Shown here piece by piece: positions 35,301-47,300 of a stretch of DNA of 64,000 bases (its first letter is position 1; each line of letters starts with the position of its first letter). The notes below the pieces were generated by a model that ran no database searches, was not told where the DNA came from, and saw nothing but the letters and a program-made list of their open reading frames with translations. Source of the stretch: Eudorina sp. 2006-703-Eu-15 (taxonomy: Eukaryota; Chlorophyta; Chlorophyceae; Chlamydomonadales; Volvocaceae); NCBI GenBank assembly GCA_003117195.1, contig BDSI01000009.1, positions 434,001 through 498,000 on the forward strand, given 5' to 3'. The translations under genes and the position numbers were made by a program.

Positions 35301-38300
35301 ACGACTTCATCAACCGCCTTCTGACGAGGTGGGGGTTGCTGGTCGTTGTCAGTTGCAACCCGCGGGTCGGCCATTGATTGGCGACCGCATCCTGCATTTG
35401 GCCGATAGGGGTTGTGGCACCCAAGTTCAACATCAGATGTTCCGGAAGGTATATGTTGATTGACCAGATGATGTTGTGTGGGTCGGGGGGAGAACTGAGC
35501 CGCCTGTGAGCGAGTGTGCCTGCCTGCCTCGCCCGTTGTAGGGAACCCGTCCATACGGAAATAAACAAGTGGGTTTTTCCCGGGGCCCCTCTCAGCCTGC
35601 TGCCCCTTGATACCTTCCCTGCCGCGGCTGTCCTTGGGTCTCTTCCATCCCACGCCCTGACGCCGCCCTCACGCCCCACCGCCCTCACGTGCCCCAGGTG
35701 GACCACCGCCGGCTCGTGCAGTACGGGCGCCACCCCCTGTGTGACCCCGGGTGGCCTCACATGGTACAGCGACTGGGGCAGCACCCGGTATGCAGGTGGG
35801 TGGGCGGGCGGGTGGGTGGGCGGGTGGGTGGGTGGGTGAGCGGGCGGGTGGTTGGGTGGGTAAGTGCGTTTTTGGCCGTAACGATCTAGCAGCTTACCAT
35901 GCTTCGGCTGTCGACGCTGTACCCCTATATGGTTCGCTACCACGGACCCATCTCTTACCCAACGTCGGGTCATATATGTGTACGGCTGCCGGGGTACGCG
36001 TCCAGCTTGTGACCGTTGCCCGCTGCCTCGCTTCCCTCCCCTCCCCTCTCCTGTCCTCAACCTCCTCGCAGCGAACATCGCGTTGGTGGCTCTGGCGGCC
36101 TCGCGCACTGACGGCGGCGGCGGCGCGACCCTCACCCCTGCCGCCCGCGCCAGCCGAGCCTGCTGGGCCAAGTCCCAGATGTCGTACATGCTGGGCAGCA
36201 ACACGAAGAGCCAGTCGTTTGTGGTGGGATACAAGTGAGAGGGGCGCCCCGCGGGCGGGGCGGGGCAGGGCGGGCGGCGGGGCGGAGGGTGGCGGGAGCG
36301 GAAAACCTAGTACAAGAGAAAGGGCGGTAAGGCTTCGATACGGGCGCCAGAAGAAAGCCAAGGAGTTGGATGGTCGGCGGAGGCCTAGAGGCTCAAGGCT
36401 GGTGGTTGGTGGTTTTTGAAAACACTTCTTGCAGTGCCCGCCCGGCTGCCAGAAGTTGCCGGGTACGCCCGCAGGAGAGCATGTCCTTGTCTGGTCGCCC
36501 CGACCCACCCCCGCAGGCCCAGCAGCACCATCACCGCGCCGCAGAAGCCGCACCACCGCAGCTCCAGCTGCAGCCCCAACTACGCCACCACCTGCGACTG
36601 GACGGCCCTGGACTACTCGGGGCCCAACCCCAGTGTGCTCACGGGGGCGCTGGTGGGCGGGCCAGGACGGGACGACAGCTACGTGGACAACCGCCGGGAC
36701 TACATGAAGAACGAAGTCGCGGTCGACTACAACGCCGGGTTCACATCGGCGCTGGGGGTGAGGCGGACAGACCGTCCCTCGAGTCTCTAGTTGGGCCCTA
36801 GGGGAGAAGGCGCTGCGCTTATCCGGCATCGAGCAGTGTCCCCTACCTCGGTTTTTCCTTGCATTGCTGATGAGTACTGCCGGTTCAAGATGAGGGCGTG
36901 GCGCGGCACTGCTGGGGACGAGCAGCGCCAGCGCGGTCGCTGCACAGATGCCTCCCCGGTTGGAATATGCGGCACGGGAGGGATACGGCCGGGGGGCCCG
37001 GATATAACGGACGGCCTCAAGGGCTGGTTAGTGCACTGACAGTTGTTCATCGTTTATCGTTGGTGAGGCACGCTGCGTGATCGCGGTGCCGCTGGTTGCC
37101 TGCGAGCGGGCGCCGGAATCGTTTTGCTGATGCATTCTTCCATCGTTGTCCGTACCCACGACAACGGTGCGCCACGGTACGACGTGTGCGGATAGACATG
37201 TTCCGCGTGTCGGAATCCCACAGGTAGTTAGGTAGTTAGGTAACGCCTCTGGCCCAGCTCACCGTTGGTCTTCTAACCGCCTTCCGTTTACCTAACCAAC
37301 GACACACCCCTAATGCGCGCCTCCCTACAGCGCAGTCCCAACCCAGAACCCACCCTACCGCCCACCCTACCGCCCACCCTACCGCCCACCCTACCGCCCA
37401 CCCCACCCGCCCGCCCGCCCCTCAGGGCCTCACCAGCCTGGACCAGGGGCTCCAACGCAGCGGCTGCACCTGGACCGGTTTCTGCGCCGCCACCTGCTTT
37501 CCATCCAACGGCCCCGCATCGCCGCCGCCGCCCTCGCCGGCGCCGGCCTCGCCGCTGCCATCGCCCCCGCCCTCACCGCCGCCGGTAACCAGGCCGCCAT
37601 CTCCCCCGCCATCGCCGCCGCCGTTATCCAGGCCGCCATCTCCTCCGCCCTCGCCGCCGCCGGTAACCAGGCCGCCATCTCCCCCGCCTTCGCCGCCGCC
37701 GCTCAAATCCCCGCCACCCTTCCCCCCGCCCAAGCCCACGCTTGCGCCCCCGCCCTCGCCCCGGCCTTCGCCTCCCCGCTCTTCGTCGCCCAAGCCGCCG
37801 CCCTCCCCTTCACCTCGGTCGCCGCCGCCTTCACCCGCCCCCAGCAGCTGCTCCCCCACCGACTACGCCTGCCAGCAGTGCAGCCAGTCCGTCAACAAGG
37901 CGCCGGACGCCTGCCGCACCTGCGTGGCCTCCCTGGCGCAGAACCCGTACGCTTGCTTCGCATGCAACAGCCAGACGACAGATCCGACCATCCAGGGCAT
38001 TTGCTTCACAGAGTGCGTCCCCCAAACCGCACCCACCGGTAGTAAGTCAGATGCAGAGGAGCAGGGGCCGGCGTAAGGGCCCATAATAATAATAAGGGCC
38101 CATGTATGAAGTAACTCGCCCCGGGGGCCTCGTCGGGCTCTTGGCGCCGCGAGGGAGGGCGGGGAACCACGTCCTGTTCTCCTGTAGGACCGACCGCGTT
38201 ATGCCGTGCAGACAAAACTCAATGGGTACCGTATCCTTAAATTCCATTTCCCCCATTTGAACCTCGCTTGATAGGTAAATTTCGTTTCTGGTGCATTCGG

Positions 38301-39158
38301 CGTTGCGTTCTTGCGGAGCGCCGACCAGCTATAGCCTATAGGACATATGCAAATATACCCACGACCTCGTGGCCTCATTCGCTGCAGCCTCCGGCGGTGG
38401 CATGGAACGAACCCAGGACCCAGCCTAAGTGCCTAGCCCGTCAAGACGTCTTATGCCCTCATTCCGCTCCCGAACCCGCCGGCCTGCCTTGATTCTCCTT
38501 AAACCTGCCTCCCCTCCCCAGAGGACTGGAGCTGCAGCCAGTACTGCTCGGCGCCCTCGCTGGTCGCCACCGACCCCGCCCGCGCCCGCGAGTGCGTGTC
38601 GTGCGTCAAGGCCGTCAGCAACCCATGGGACTGCTACAACTGCATGAACGTAAGGGCTAAGGCATGGGGCGTTCGTATCAGTGCAGGCGGGCATGGGCTG
38701 TTGCTCGCGCCCGAGTTCCCCGGGTGCCCGCCGGATCAGTTGCCCACCGCTCATCATACATGGATCTCAATCTAGGTTGCCGTACCGCAGTTGCCGCACC
38801 TGCATGAACTGCGCCGCCGCCGCCTCCACGCACGTTATTTGTTCCCCTACGTTGCTCGATCTCTGCTGCCCTTTGATTGTTCCGACGTGCCTCTGACCTT
38901 ACTTGCCCTCCCATCCCCATCGCACGCTCGCAGGTGACCGCCTCCCTGTCCGACGCGGCCGCCGCCCGCGCCACCTGCTTCAAGTGCCTCACCACCACCA
39001 GCCTGGGCGGATGGTCGTGCGGCGACTGCGCCGCCAAGCCCACGCCCGCGGAGCGAGACGCCTGCATCAAGGCGCCTACTACTGGGCGCCGCCGTCTCCT
39101 GTCGAGTGGGGGGGGACGCCGCCGGTGGGGATCGATCCCAGTAGTGGATGTGCGATGA
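32382..39158 (+). CDS. GH9 endo-beta-1,4-glucanase with Cys-rich tail (GH9-A)
   Basis: Predicted secreted cellulase (hydrolysis of beta-1,4-glucan), about 834 aa. Exons: 32382-32503, 32604-32755, 32963-33159, 33783-33926, 34216-34346, 34880-34960, 35119-35328, 35698-35795, 36072-36234, 36517-36757, 37426-38038, 38522-38649, 38934-39158. Signal peptide residues 1-29. GH9 motifs: [19 protein letters not shown] (catalytic D89/D92), [34 protein letters not shown]...SFVVGY, HHRSSSC, and [15 protein letters not shown] (catalytic acid E499). A linker of about 100 residues rich in PPSPPP follows, then three Cys-rich segments with CxxC pairs. Intron 3 has a GC donor (CAG/GCAGGT). All intron phases match GH9-B and GH9-C. 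The start is the ATG of a frame encoding a signal peptide before GTAAAG. Confidence 0.85.
33484..33600 (+). repeat. C-rich (CCCACA/CCCCCA)n tract in GH9-A intron 3
   Basis: Degenerate CCCACA and CCCCCA repeats inside intron 3. Low-complexity sequence with no coding signal. Confidence 0.7.
34371..34402 (+). repeat. (GGGA)n microsatellite in GH9-A intron 5
   Basis: Short tetranucleotide run just after the exon-5 donor. The homologous run in GH9-B is at 46161-46200. Confidence 0.85.
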
Positions 39159-40490
39159 TTGCCGTGCTTCCACGGCGGAGGAGCACGCCCCCCGCGGCAA
39201 GGAACCCGATCCACCGATGTATACGTACATACATACGGGACCAGCAGGGGGGCGGGCAAGCGCCAGATAGAGGAATTTGCTTGGGAGACCACGCACGCGG
39301 TGGTTATTAGTTCGTTGTACGTCGTCGGTTGGCTGAAGACACGACCTGTCATCACGGTTCATGCATGCGTGGCCCTGAGCACTTTTTGCCCGTACATGCC
39401 CGCGGCCTCACTTCGTCATGGACCAATGGAGGCCAACAATCAAGGCCAAGGCAAAAGACCAAGAAAGACGCCGGTGGGGATCGATGGCCGTCCGATGGTA
39501 CGTACGTGCGCTGTGGGGCCGCTGTCTGTTGCGCAGTGTCCGCCGCTTCACAGCCAGCGGTGTAAGCGGTGCACGCCACCATGCCGCCTTGCGCGCCTGG
39601 CGGCCAGAGAGGAACGGAGTTTGATTGAAGTACATAAGACCCGGCGGCGCACTTCACGAAAGGCCAAAGCAGTACTGGTGGCGCACCGTGGGCTGCAGCG
39701 CTGGTGCGTAGCAGCGGAAGGAGGACTTAAAGAGCTAGCTAGCTAGCTAGCTTGCAAGCCGGGGACGAGGCTGCGGCGGCTGCGGCTGAGGTTCTCTGGC
39801 TACTGCTGTCGTGATGGCCAGGTCAGCGCGGCCGGGAGGTTGCCAAAAACCGCAAATGACGGAGCGAGGTGTACCCGCACGGGGTCCAAACATGGTACGA
39901 CACGTGCTGGCGGTCCGCAGCGGGCGGGAATCCGTTTTGCCACCCGCATGTACGACGAGCCGTTTTTGACATTGCTAGGTCGGTACCGAGACTACGTCAC
40001 TTTTTTCCCACTGAAGGGTCGCACGTAGCGCACGTTCTAAACAGCGCTGTTGACGATCTGCGGGTGCGGGCTTGTGGTAGCTCAGCAGCAGTGGACCGCA
40101 TCGGAGCGCTCATAAGGAAAATAATGGCTGGGGCGTTTGCGGCACGACGGCACGAAGGCTCATAGGAATGGAGCAGCAGCGCAGGCAGGGAGGTGCTGTC
40201 TGGTGGAATGAGGAAGACCGCCAGTCAATTCAGCATAGGGCCCGGGTAGAGTACGGTAATTTGCAAGCCAGGCGCGCTTTGGTAAGAGTTTCGCAATAAA
40301 GGACGCAGTGTCCTCGACGTTGCGAAGCGTTGAGCTGTGATGCTGAGAGCATGCTGAGAGCAGTTTCAGCTACATACGTAGCCATGTAGTAGTAGTAGTA
40401 GTACCGTTACAGTGTGGATAGGCTTCCGGGCCCTGTCTAAGGGTTTATGTCGCGGTACGTAGCCATGTGTACGCATGACCAGCGCGCCTT
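39159..40490. other. 3' flank of GH9-A and intergenic DNA
   Basis: Contains a candidate TGTAA poly(A) signal at 39559-39563 (about 400 nt after the stop), an (AGCT)5 palindromic run near 39731-39751 and a (GTA)n run near 40388-40403. No coding region is supported. Confidence 0.4.
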
Positions 40491-40503
40491 GTGGCGAGGT
40501 TGA

Positions 40504-40863
40504 GTGGGAAGCTCAGGGAGCATTCTGCGATCGATGATTCCAGCGTGTTTCGGGATCACTTCGCTCGGCATCATTTCGCTGCTGTGTCGATTGCAGGAGT
40601 TGGGCTGTTTGGAAGACGAGGCCCGAAGGGGCCCACAGGCTGTCAGGCCACATCTCCTTGGAGCGGAATGTATGGCGCGCGTGTCGTACTACATTCCAGA
40701 TGGGCCTTTCACGCCAGAAGAGGTGGCTTACGCCATAGGTTCACTACCAAACGGAAAGGCGCCGGGGTTGGAGCTAGCACCGTCAGAGTGTTATCGAGGC
40801 GCCGGGGTTGGAGCTAGCACCGTCAGAATAATATTATCGGTACGCCTGTATGCCTTAAAGTAA
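40504..40863 (+). mobile_element. Fragment of a LINE (non-LTR) reverse transcriptase
   Basis: An open stretch of about 120 codons contains GPFTPEEVAYAIGSLPNGKA followed by PGLELAPSECY. This matches the N-terminal reverse-transcriptase signature of LINE elements (xEEVxxAIxxLPNGKAPGxDxxPxE). The domain breaks off soon after. A direct repeat with 40-bp spacing (units starting near 40757 and 40797, containing GCCGGGGTTGGAGCTAGC) duplicates the sequence encoding the motif's end. A clear remnant, not an active element. Confidence 0.6.
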
Positions 40864-41289
40864 TAATGATAATTATGGGGCAGAGACGATGAGGTTCATG
40901 AGGCCCGTTTGCCTTCCATCGGTGAGCAGGGCGAGGGCTGAGGGTCTGCGATCGAATCACTCGTATCCTCCGGACACTTCCATGTACTGCCACAGCACAT
41001 CAGAGCTTCGGGGTGGGGACTTCATTTCCCGCGTAGTTCACCACCACTCTGGTGTCGCCTCGAGAGCTCTCGTGAAGAAAGATGACCCGCTCGTGGCTGA
41101 AAATTAACGTGGGTGGTGCGCTGTCCAAGTGCTACGCGTCACTGCTCCATCGGCTGATGATGCGACGGAGCCGGGGAGCAGTTAGATTTACGGCATCCGT
41201 GCCAAGCTGGTTTTCGGCGAGGTTTTAGAGCCGCGCATTGTCTCTTCGTTAATTCGTTGAGCAGAACCTCATCACAAGCTAGCTAGTCC

Positions 41290-42085
41290 GCTACATCTGG
41301 GGCCTTTTCCGAGCGGCTTGCAATCCGTTGGACCGCTTGGTGGCTCTGCGCGACCTCCTGGGCTGCCAGTACATGCTGCTCAGTAGCCAGCGCGGCCAGC
41401 AGCCACGATACCGGAAAGCTGGCACTGGCGGACTTCGTTTGTCAATCCCGCCGACCCGAGCAAGCCCTACAGGGGCTTCCTGCTCGCCCCGCCCCGACTT
41501 CTGGCCGGCGGGGTATGCCGGTTCCACCCTCTGCGTCTCCGAGCGGGGCACAAAGACGAGCCGTACCAGCCGGGCACCGCCCGTGTTCCTCCAACCTAAC
41601 CCGTCGGAGCCGGAGCTGTATGTGCTTTCCCCGCACCCTGGCGCTTAATTACATGTCGCTGGCCAGCAGCCCCGCGCGGAGCACTCCGGGCGGCGCAGCC
41701 CCATCGTCGACCATCTCCTTCCCCCCCTACCTGCAGCCAGATCGGCGTGGCTTCAAAGAGGCGCCGCTCAGCAGTGCCGCCCTGGGCGCTCGCGTGCGAC
41801 TGCACTTGATGATGTCGGCGGTCTACGAAGGGGACACCAGCCACAGCTTCCACCGCGGCGCCATCCAGCACGCATCCCCTCAAGGGGCCGGTCTCGAGAC
41901 CCTGCACGCGCTGAGCCAGTTGCATGCGCAGCGCCGCGGTCCTCAAGCGTGTGGAGCCTGTCCGGAGCGCCATGGTGGCGCAAGTTCGTCTAAGCAGTGT
42001 GTGGTGAGGAAGCCTCGCTCGGCTGTCGCCGTTGGCTGTCACCGATGGCCCCGGGGGTCCGCTGTAACATCCTTAATAATGAAAA
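41290..42085 (+). pseudogene. Degenerate tyrosine-recombinase-like remnant
   Basis: Overlapping + strand frames contain phrases typical of the integrase-like proteins of algal retroelements: a region around LLGCQYMLLSSQRGQQPRYR, then GTKTSRTSRAPPVFLQPNPS, then a C-terminal GDTSHSFHRGAIQHAS. The last resembles the recombinase HxxR box (HSFRRG), with the expected Arg replaced by His. The frames are broken relative to each other. The 3' end reads GGGGGTCCGCTGTAACATCC, resembling the terminus of the LINE tails elsewhere in the window. The assignment rests on short motifs only. Confidence 0.4.
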
Positions 42086-44344
42086 AGCGGTATCTGTTTG
42101 AGCACCGCCACTACGACGCTTGCCGGGTTCGCTCCAAGGGTTAGTGACTACTCCCATACAGACACGGTTGGGCGAGATGGGTGGGTCGTGGTGGGTGGGC
42201 AATTCGCTATGCTGTAACGTTGTTGCGTCGCCGTTGCGGCTTCAAGTCTGATATTGAGTTGGTGCAGTTGGTGCCGAAAGGGCCGAATACGGGGTCTGCC
42301 CGCGCCTTTGCATTTTGTCGTACGCCTGTAGCTCTACGGGCGGTTGGGCCGAGCTTTCAATTGCGCATCGTTATTTTGTACGGAGTTTGTAGTATTCAAA
42401 AACAGAATTGAATAAATGCGAACATTGTCCTTTGGATGCTAGACTTGTCACAAAACACTTTATTTACCGCACCCCCGCCCGGACTCCTCAGAGCGGTGGA
42501 ATCCCACCCTGGAGTCGACAACCGCGCGGACCCAGCTTTGCGCTTCTACGCGCTGCAACAGCACCAGACGATATATCATAATTTTATAAAAGTTGTGCGT
42601 CGAAGGGCACAAGGTCGTTGCACCCGGCTCATCGATGCAATCGTACCTGTTCGAATCAAACGACACTAAGCTGAGGGGACCTCCCCACCGAGCAATGCAC
42701 CTCCACACCCATCGCAATCTTTCCAGCCAAACATTCGCACGCCATGCCTGCGTGAGCAACGGGACGAGGCGCTACCGCCGTACCGTGCGTGTGATGACAG
42801 GAAGAACAATGGTGGGACGGGAGGGGAGCAGCGGGCGGGCGGGGATCCTGCCTGACATCTCCGCGCGCGTTTCAACGGCTTTCCTATCATGATCAACCCT
42901 ATCCATGTACAGCACCGTACAGTACTGGGCCGCCGTTTGCTTGGCAGCACCAGGCAGACAATGGGATAATAACCGGCAGGGGATTGCACCTCAGAGGTCG
43001 GGCTGGCCACGCATGCACCTCAGATCGATCAACCCTGCCGGGCGATGGGCAGCTGCAGATAGATGGAGGGGGAGCACGCTTGTGACACACAATGGGACCT
43101 ACCAACAACAGCACCAGCTTCATCTAGAGTGACACCAGGAGTGTGGACACAGGTTACAGACACAGGTCATGCGAGGGGCGAAAGGAAGTCCCGCCGGCAG
43201 ACGTTGTCGATGCACTGTCGATGCGCTGATGGGTTTGAGGGTGACGTACATCAACTCCGCGGCTGACCCGCCCTAGCTGCAATGGTGGCGACCGCACGGG
43301 GCCACCGGCGGCATCGACATTGCTGCCTACAGCGCTGGGAACACGCAGCAGCAGCTCAAACGTATAAGTGCTCAAAATATGCGGGCGCGCGGATAACGAG
43401 ACTGCACACTAACTGGGCTGCAAGCGATGCGCGCGACCGCTGCGGATGCCGCCTAATCTGCCCTCGCCCGAGCAACGGCCCTTTATCTGGGAGATCAAGC
43501 ACAGTCCAGTCCACCTGCGCCTCTTGATGTGGCTGATACGGGCTGATACGGCTGCTCGCCTGCGGCATTGCTGACCAGGGCTGACCCGCTCTGTCCCTAG
43601 TCCGTTTAGGACGTTGGATGGTGCCGTGTGCCCGGCAGAGCGCCAGGCGTGTCTGTCAGGGCATGTCTGTGGACAACGCTGTTGTTTTATTAAGGATATG
43701 CACCAACAGTTTGCAGGTGACGCACATCTGCACCGAGGAGCGACCGAGGAGCTCCGGCGTGCTTCCACGCGACGGTGGCGCAATCAATGGATCATGTAAC
43801 ACTTTAACAGAACACACTAACGCGCTCGTGAGTTTCTTACGTGCGTCGGTTTAGCAGCCTTTCAGGAGATTCGTCGACGCCCCGCCTCAGCGGGACCTCA
43901 GCTGGGCCGCTCACTCATCTTAATCATTGAAGCATAAAATTAACTTGATTGTAACTGCACTATGGTCATCTGAGCTGTGGTTTATAAATATTTACGCAAT
44001 GACTAATTTGCAGTCGTCATGTACGGTACTCATGGGGAAGGCATGTCAAGCAATACAGTATGATTGGGGTTTAAAATTCATGCTGAGAGCCTTCATGTAG
44101 CAAGCTCGGTCGTTACCATTTGATCATGTCAGCTAGGTTACGGAAGTCAGGCTGAAGACGGCCTGAAGTTCGGGCACCGTGATCCGCATGGTACGGTACC
44201 GCGGCGAGTTTACACAGTATAAAGAAAATTACAGCTTGCGACATTGCTGTTAGCGTTCATCGCGCCCTGTAGATAGTCTGAAATTGCTACAAGGCCTCTC
44301 ATCCGTCTCATAACCGAGCTACCTCGGGAATCGTCTTTACATAA
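42086..44344. other. Intergenic DNA upstream of GH9-B, no supported gene
   Basis: Mixed-composition sequence with AT-richer stretches near 43920-44300, likely the 5' flank of GH9-B. Short ORFs occur in several frames, but none shows a recognisable motif, codon bias or splice support. Confidence 0.35.
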
Positions 44345-47300
44345 ATGGCGCCACCGTATATACACATCTCACTATTATTGTGCTTCACCACATTTGTCGC
44401 TTTCAATAATGCCGGTCTTGCCGCAGCACAGCTACAGCATAACTTCGCCCAAGTCCTTGATATGAGTTTCCGGTGAGGATTTGTAAGCGGTGGCGCACCG
44501 CATTGACCGCACCGTAAGTCGCGCACTATCGCGCAAGCATGGTGTCTGAATTTACCCAGGACGGCTCGTCGGCTTCCTGTATCTTCACGTCATTGCCCTA
44601 CCCGCAGCTTTGCAGTCCCTCCTCCAAAACCAAAGTTCGCGACCCCCGTCCTTCCCGCCGGCACCTGCCCATCCCTCCCGGCACCTGCCCACCCGCCCAT
44701 CCAGGTTCTACGAAGCCCAGATGTCCGGGGATGTGCCCTCCTGGTCTCGTGCCTCAGTGGCGGCTGGCGGCTGGCGCAACCGCAGCCACTGGCTGGATGG
44801 CACCAGCCCCGGCGGGATCGGAGTGGACCTCTCCGGCGGCTGGTACGATGCCGGAGGTCAGTCAGTCTCCCAACCGCCGTCGACTTCCGCCTCCAGCTTC
44901 GCTCACAGCTGCGCTTACAGTTGCCTGATGAGCGCGTGTGCCGAGATATCTTGATACCCTGTTGCCTCCGCCCTGTTCATGCTGAGGATCATACGACTAC
45001 ACAGTCGGCCTTCGGCGGTCCTACCTGTCATGTATCGATGTATTGCCTTGGTGGGGCTCTGGCGTGAAAGGGAGCCATTGCATGGTGTCATCTTGTTTTT
45101 TGTTTTCAGCGCCTCCAACCTCCCTCCCCCACCCCTCCCCGCCCTCTCAGACCACCTGAAGCTGCACCTGCCGCTGGGGGTCTCCGCCAGCCTGTTGTCG
45201 TACGGTCTGCTGACGTGGGAGTCCGCCTACCGGGCCGCGGGTCAGTGGGACATCGGTGTACGGAACCTGGACTGGGTCGCGTCGTATTACGTCAAGTGCC
45301 ACTACCAGGCCAGCGACACGCCCTCAGCAAACGCCTTCGTGGGCCAGGTGCGCACAAGGGCAGCTGGCCCTGCAACACAAAACGTCTTTATTTATCACAA
45401 GCTCTGTCAAGAGATCTGTCAATGATTCCGGCAACAGCACGTTCTTAGGCACATCGTCGGACACAACTACCCGAGGGCCTTATGAGTGCCTCCTCTCTTC
45501 GACATTTGCGCGCGCCTTCCCCCCTTTGGCTGCCCCCCTCGGCTGTCCCTCCCTGGCCCCGGCTGTCGGTCAGGTGGGCGATGTTGACACGGACCACAAC
45601 ACTTGGTGGGGCCGCCCCGAGCAGCAGGCGCAGGGCGGTGCGCAGGGGAGCCCCGGGTGGCGGCCCGTGCACACCATCACCGCGGCGGGCGGCAAGGGCG
45701 CAGACATCGTGGGCGAGGTGGGTGGGTGGGGGGATCACCGGAGGGAGGGAGACGCCGTCAAGACATCGCGGGCAGTCCAAGCAGCTGGCGCTGTGGCTGT
45801 GTGGCAGCAATGCGGCATCCCTCCGCCGGCGGCGGCCCGCTCTTTCTCCCGTGTGGATGGGCTACCTAGCGTGGGCGTATACGACTGAACGCTGCCGCCG
45901 CCGCCTCCTGTGCCACCGCAGCCTTCACACCCGACCGACCCCGCCCGACCCTGCTTGACCACCACCCTGCCCAACACCGCCCGACCCCGCCCAACCCCCC
46001 CCCAGGCCGTCGCCACCCTGGCCGCCGTGTCGCTGCTGCTCAAGCGCCCCGGCACCTACTCCAACCCCACCAAGGCCCAACAGTTGCTCACGCGGGCCAA
46101 GCAGCTGTTTGAGTTCGCCAAGACCATCAAGAACACGTGAGTGAGGGAGCCCGGGCCCCGGAGGGAGGGAGGGAGGGAGGGAGGGAGGGAGGGAGGGAGG
46201 CGGAGCTGACAGCAGGGCAGTAGGTCTGGGCAGCTGAGGGCAGCTGAGGGCAGCTGAGGGTCGCTGAGGAAAGGCACGCGCCACGTCGGGACCGTCGTCA
46301 CCTAGTGGGCTGTTTGCCGTGCTAGGAGGGTCACGACCCCGGAAGCCCCTCCCCCCCTCTTTCCCCTGGGACATCGCATGTGCTTTGTTCGAAGTCGTCC
46401 CTGGCTGTCCCCGTAGGGAAGGGAGGTTCCCAGCGGCAACGGTGTGCGGTTTTGTGTACTAGGGTTTATGTGCGAGTGACGAGCTGATGACACCGCACTG
46501 CACTGCACTGCACTGCACTGCACTGCACTGCACTGCACTGCACTGGTGACATTCGCAACAGTGGTTAGGACACGATGTCATATTTTTAGTGGTTCGTTCC
46601 GCCTGCACCTAAATGACACATGCAGGTGGGCCCCACCCGGGACCAACGCGTACCCCAGCTCCAGCTACAACGACGACATGGCCTGGGGCGCGGCCTGGCT
46701 GTGCAGGTGGGGTCTGGGTCGTGGTTGCTGGCTGAGATCCTCTGCTAATGCTGTCTGCTGCTTGCAACTGTTGCCGCCGATGGCCTCGGGTAGCAACGAA
46801 CCGGCGAAGCATTCAAGAATAAAAAAAGTGCTTGGCATGTTTCCACGAACGCGACCTGCTGTGCTCCGTTCCAGGGCCGACATCGACGGCGGCGCCACCA
46901 CGGCGGCTGCCAGCGCGGCCTGCAACGCGGCGCTTCCCTTCTGGGACGTCGCCAAGTACGGCAACCTGGACCTGTCCTGGGACAATGTCGCCGCGGCCGC
47001 CGCGCTGCTGCTCCGCGACACGGGCGCCGGCGGGGCGGCCTACATCGCCGCGTACGACGACTTCATCAACCGCCTTCTGACGAGGTGGGGGTTGCTGGTC
47101 GTTGTCAGTTGCTCTTGACATAACGTGCTCGGGTGGCGTTCTGCAAACTGTCTTTTGCAGCGTCGCTTCCTAAGTCGTATCGCGTTTTGCCACGTGTCGC
47201 CACATCATGCTGATTACCGGTATGATGATAATTAAGGAAGGCAGTGTTCAGGGCCCCGGACTTGCCACACCCCCCAGTCAGTTCATTCAGCGATATCTGC

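Noticed and set aside
35750..35880. G-rich GGGTGGGCGG runs as telomere-like or structured RNA
   Set aside because: Degenerate intronic low complexity after an exon donor; not the TTTTAGGG-type algal telomere repeat.
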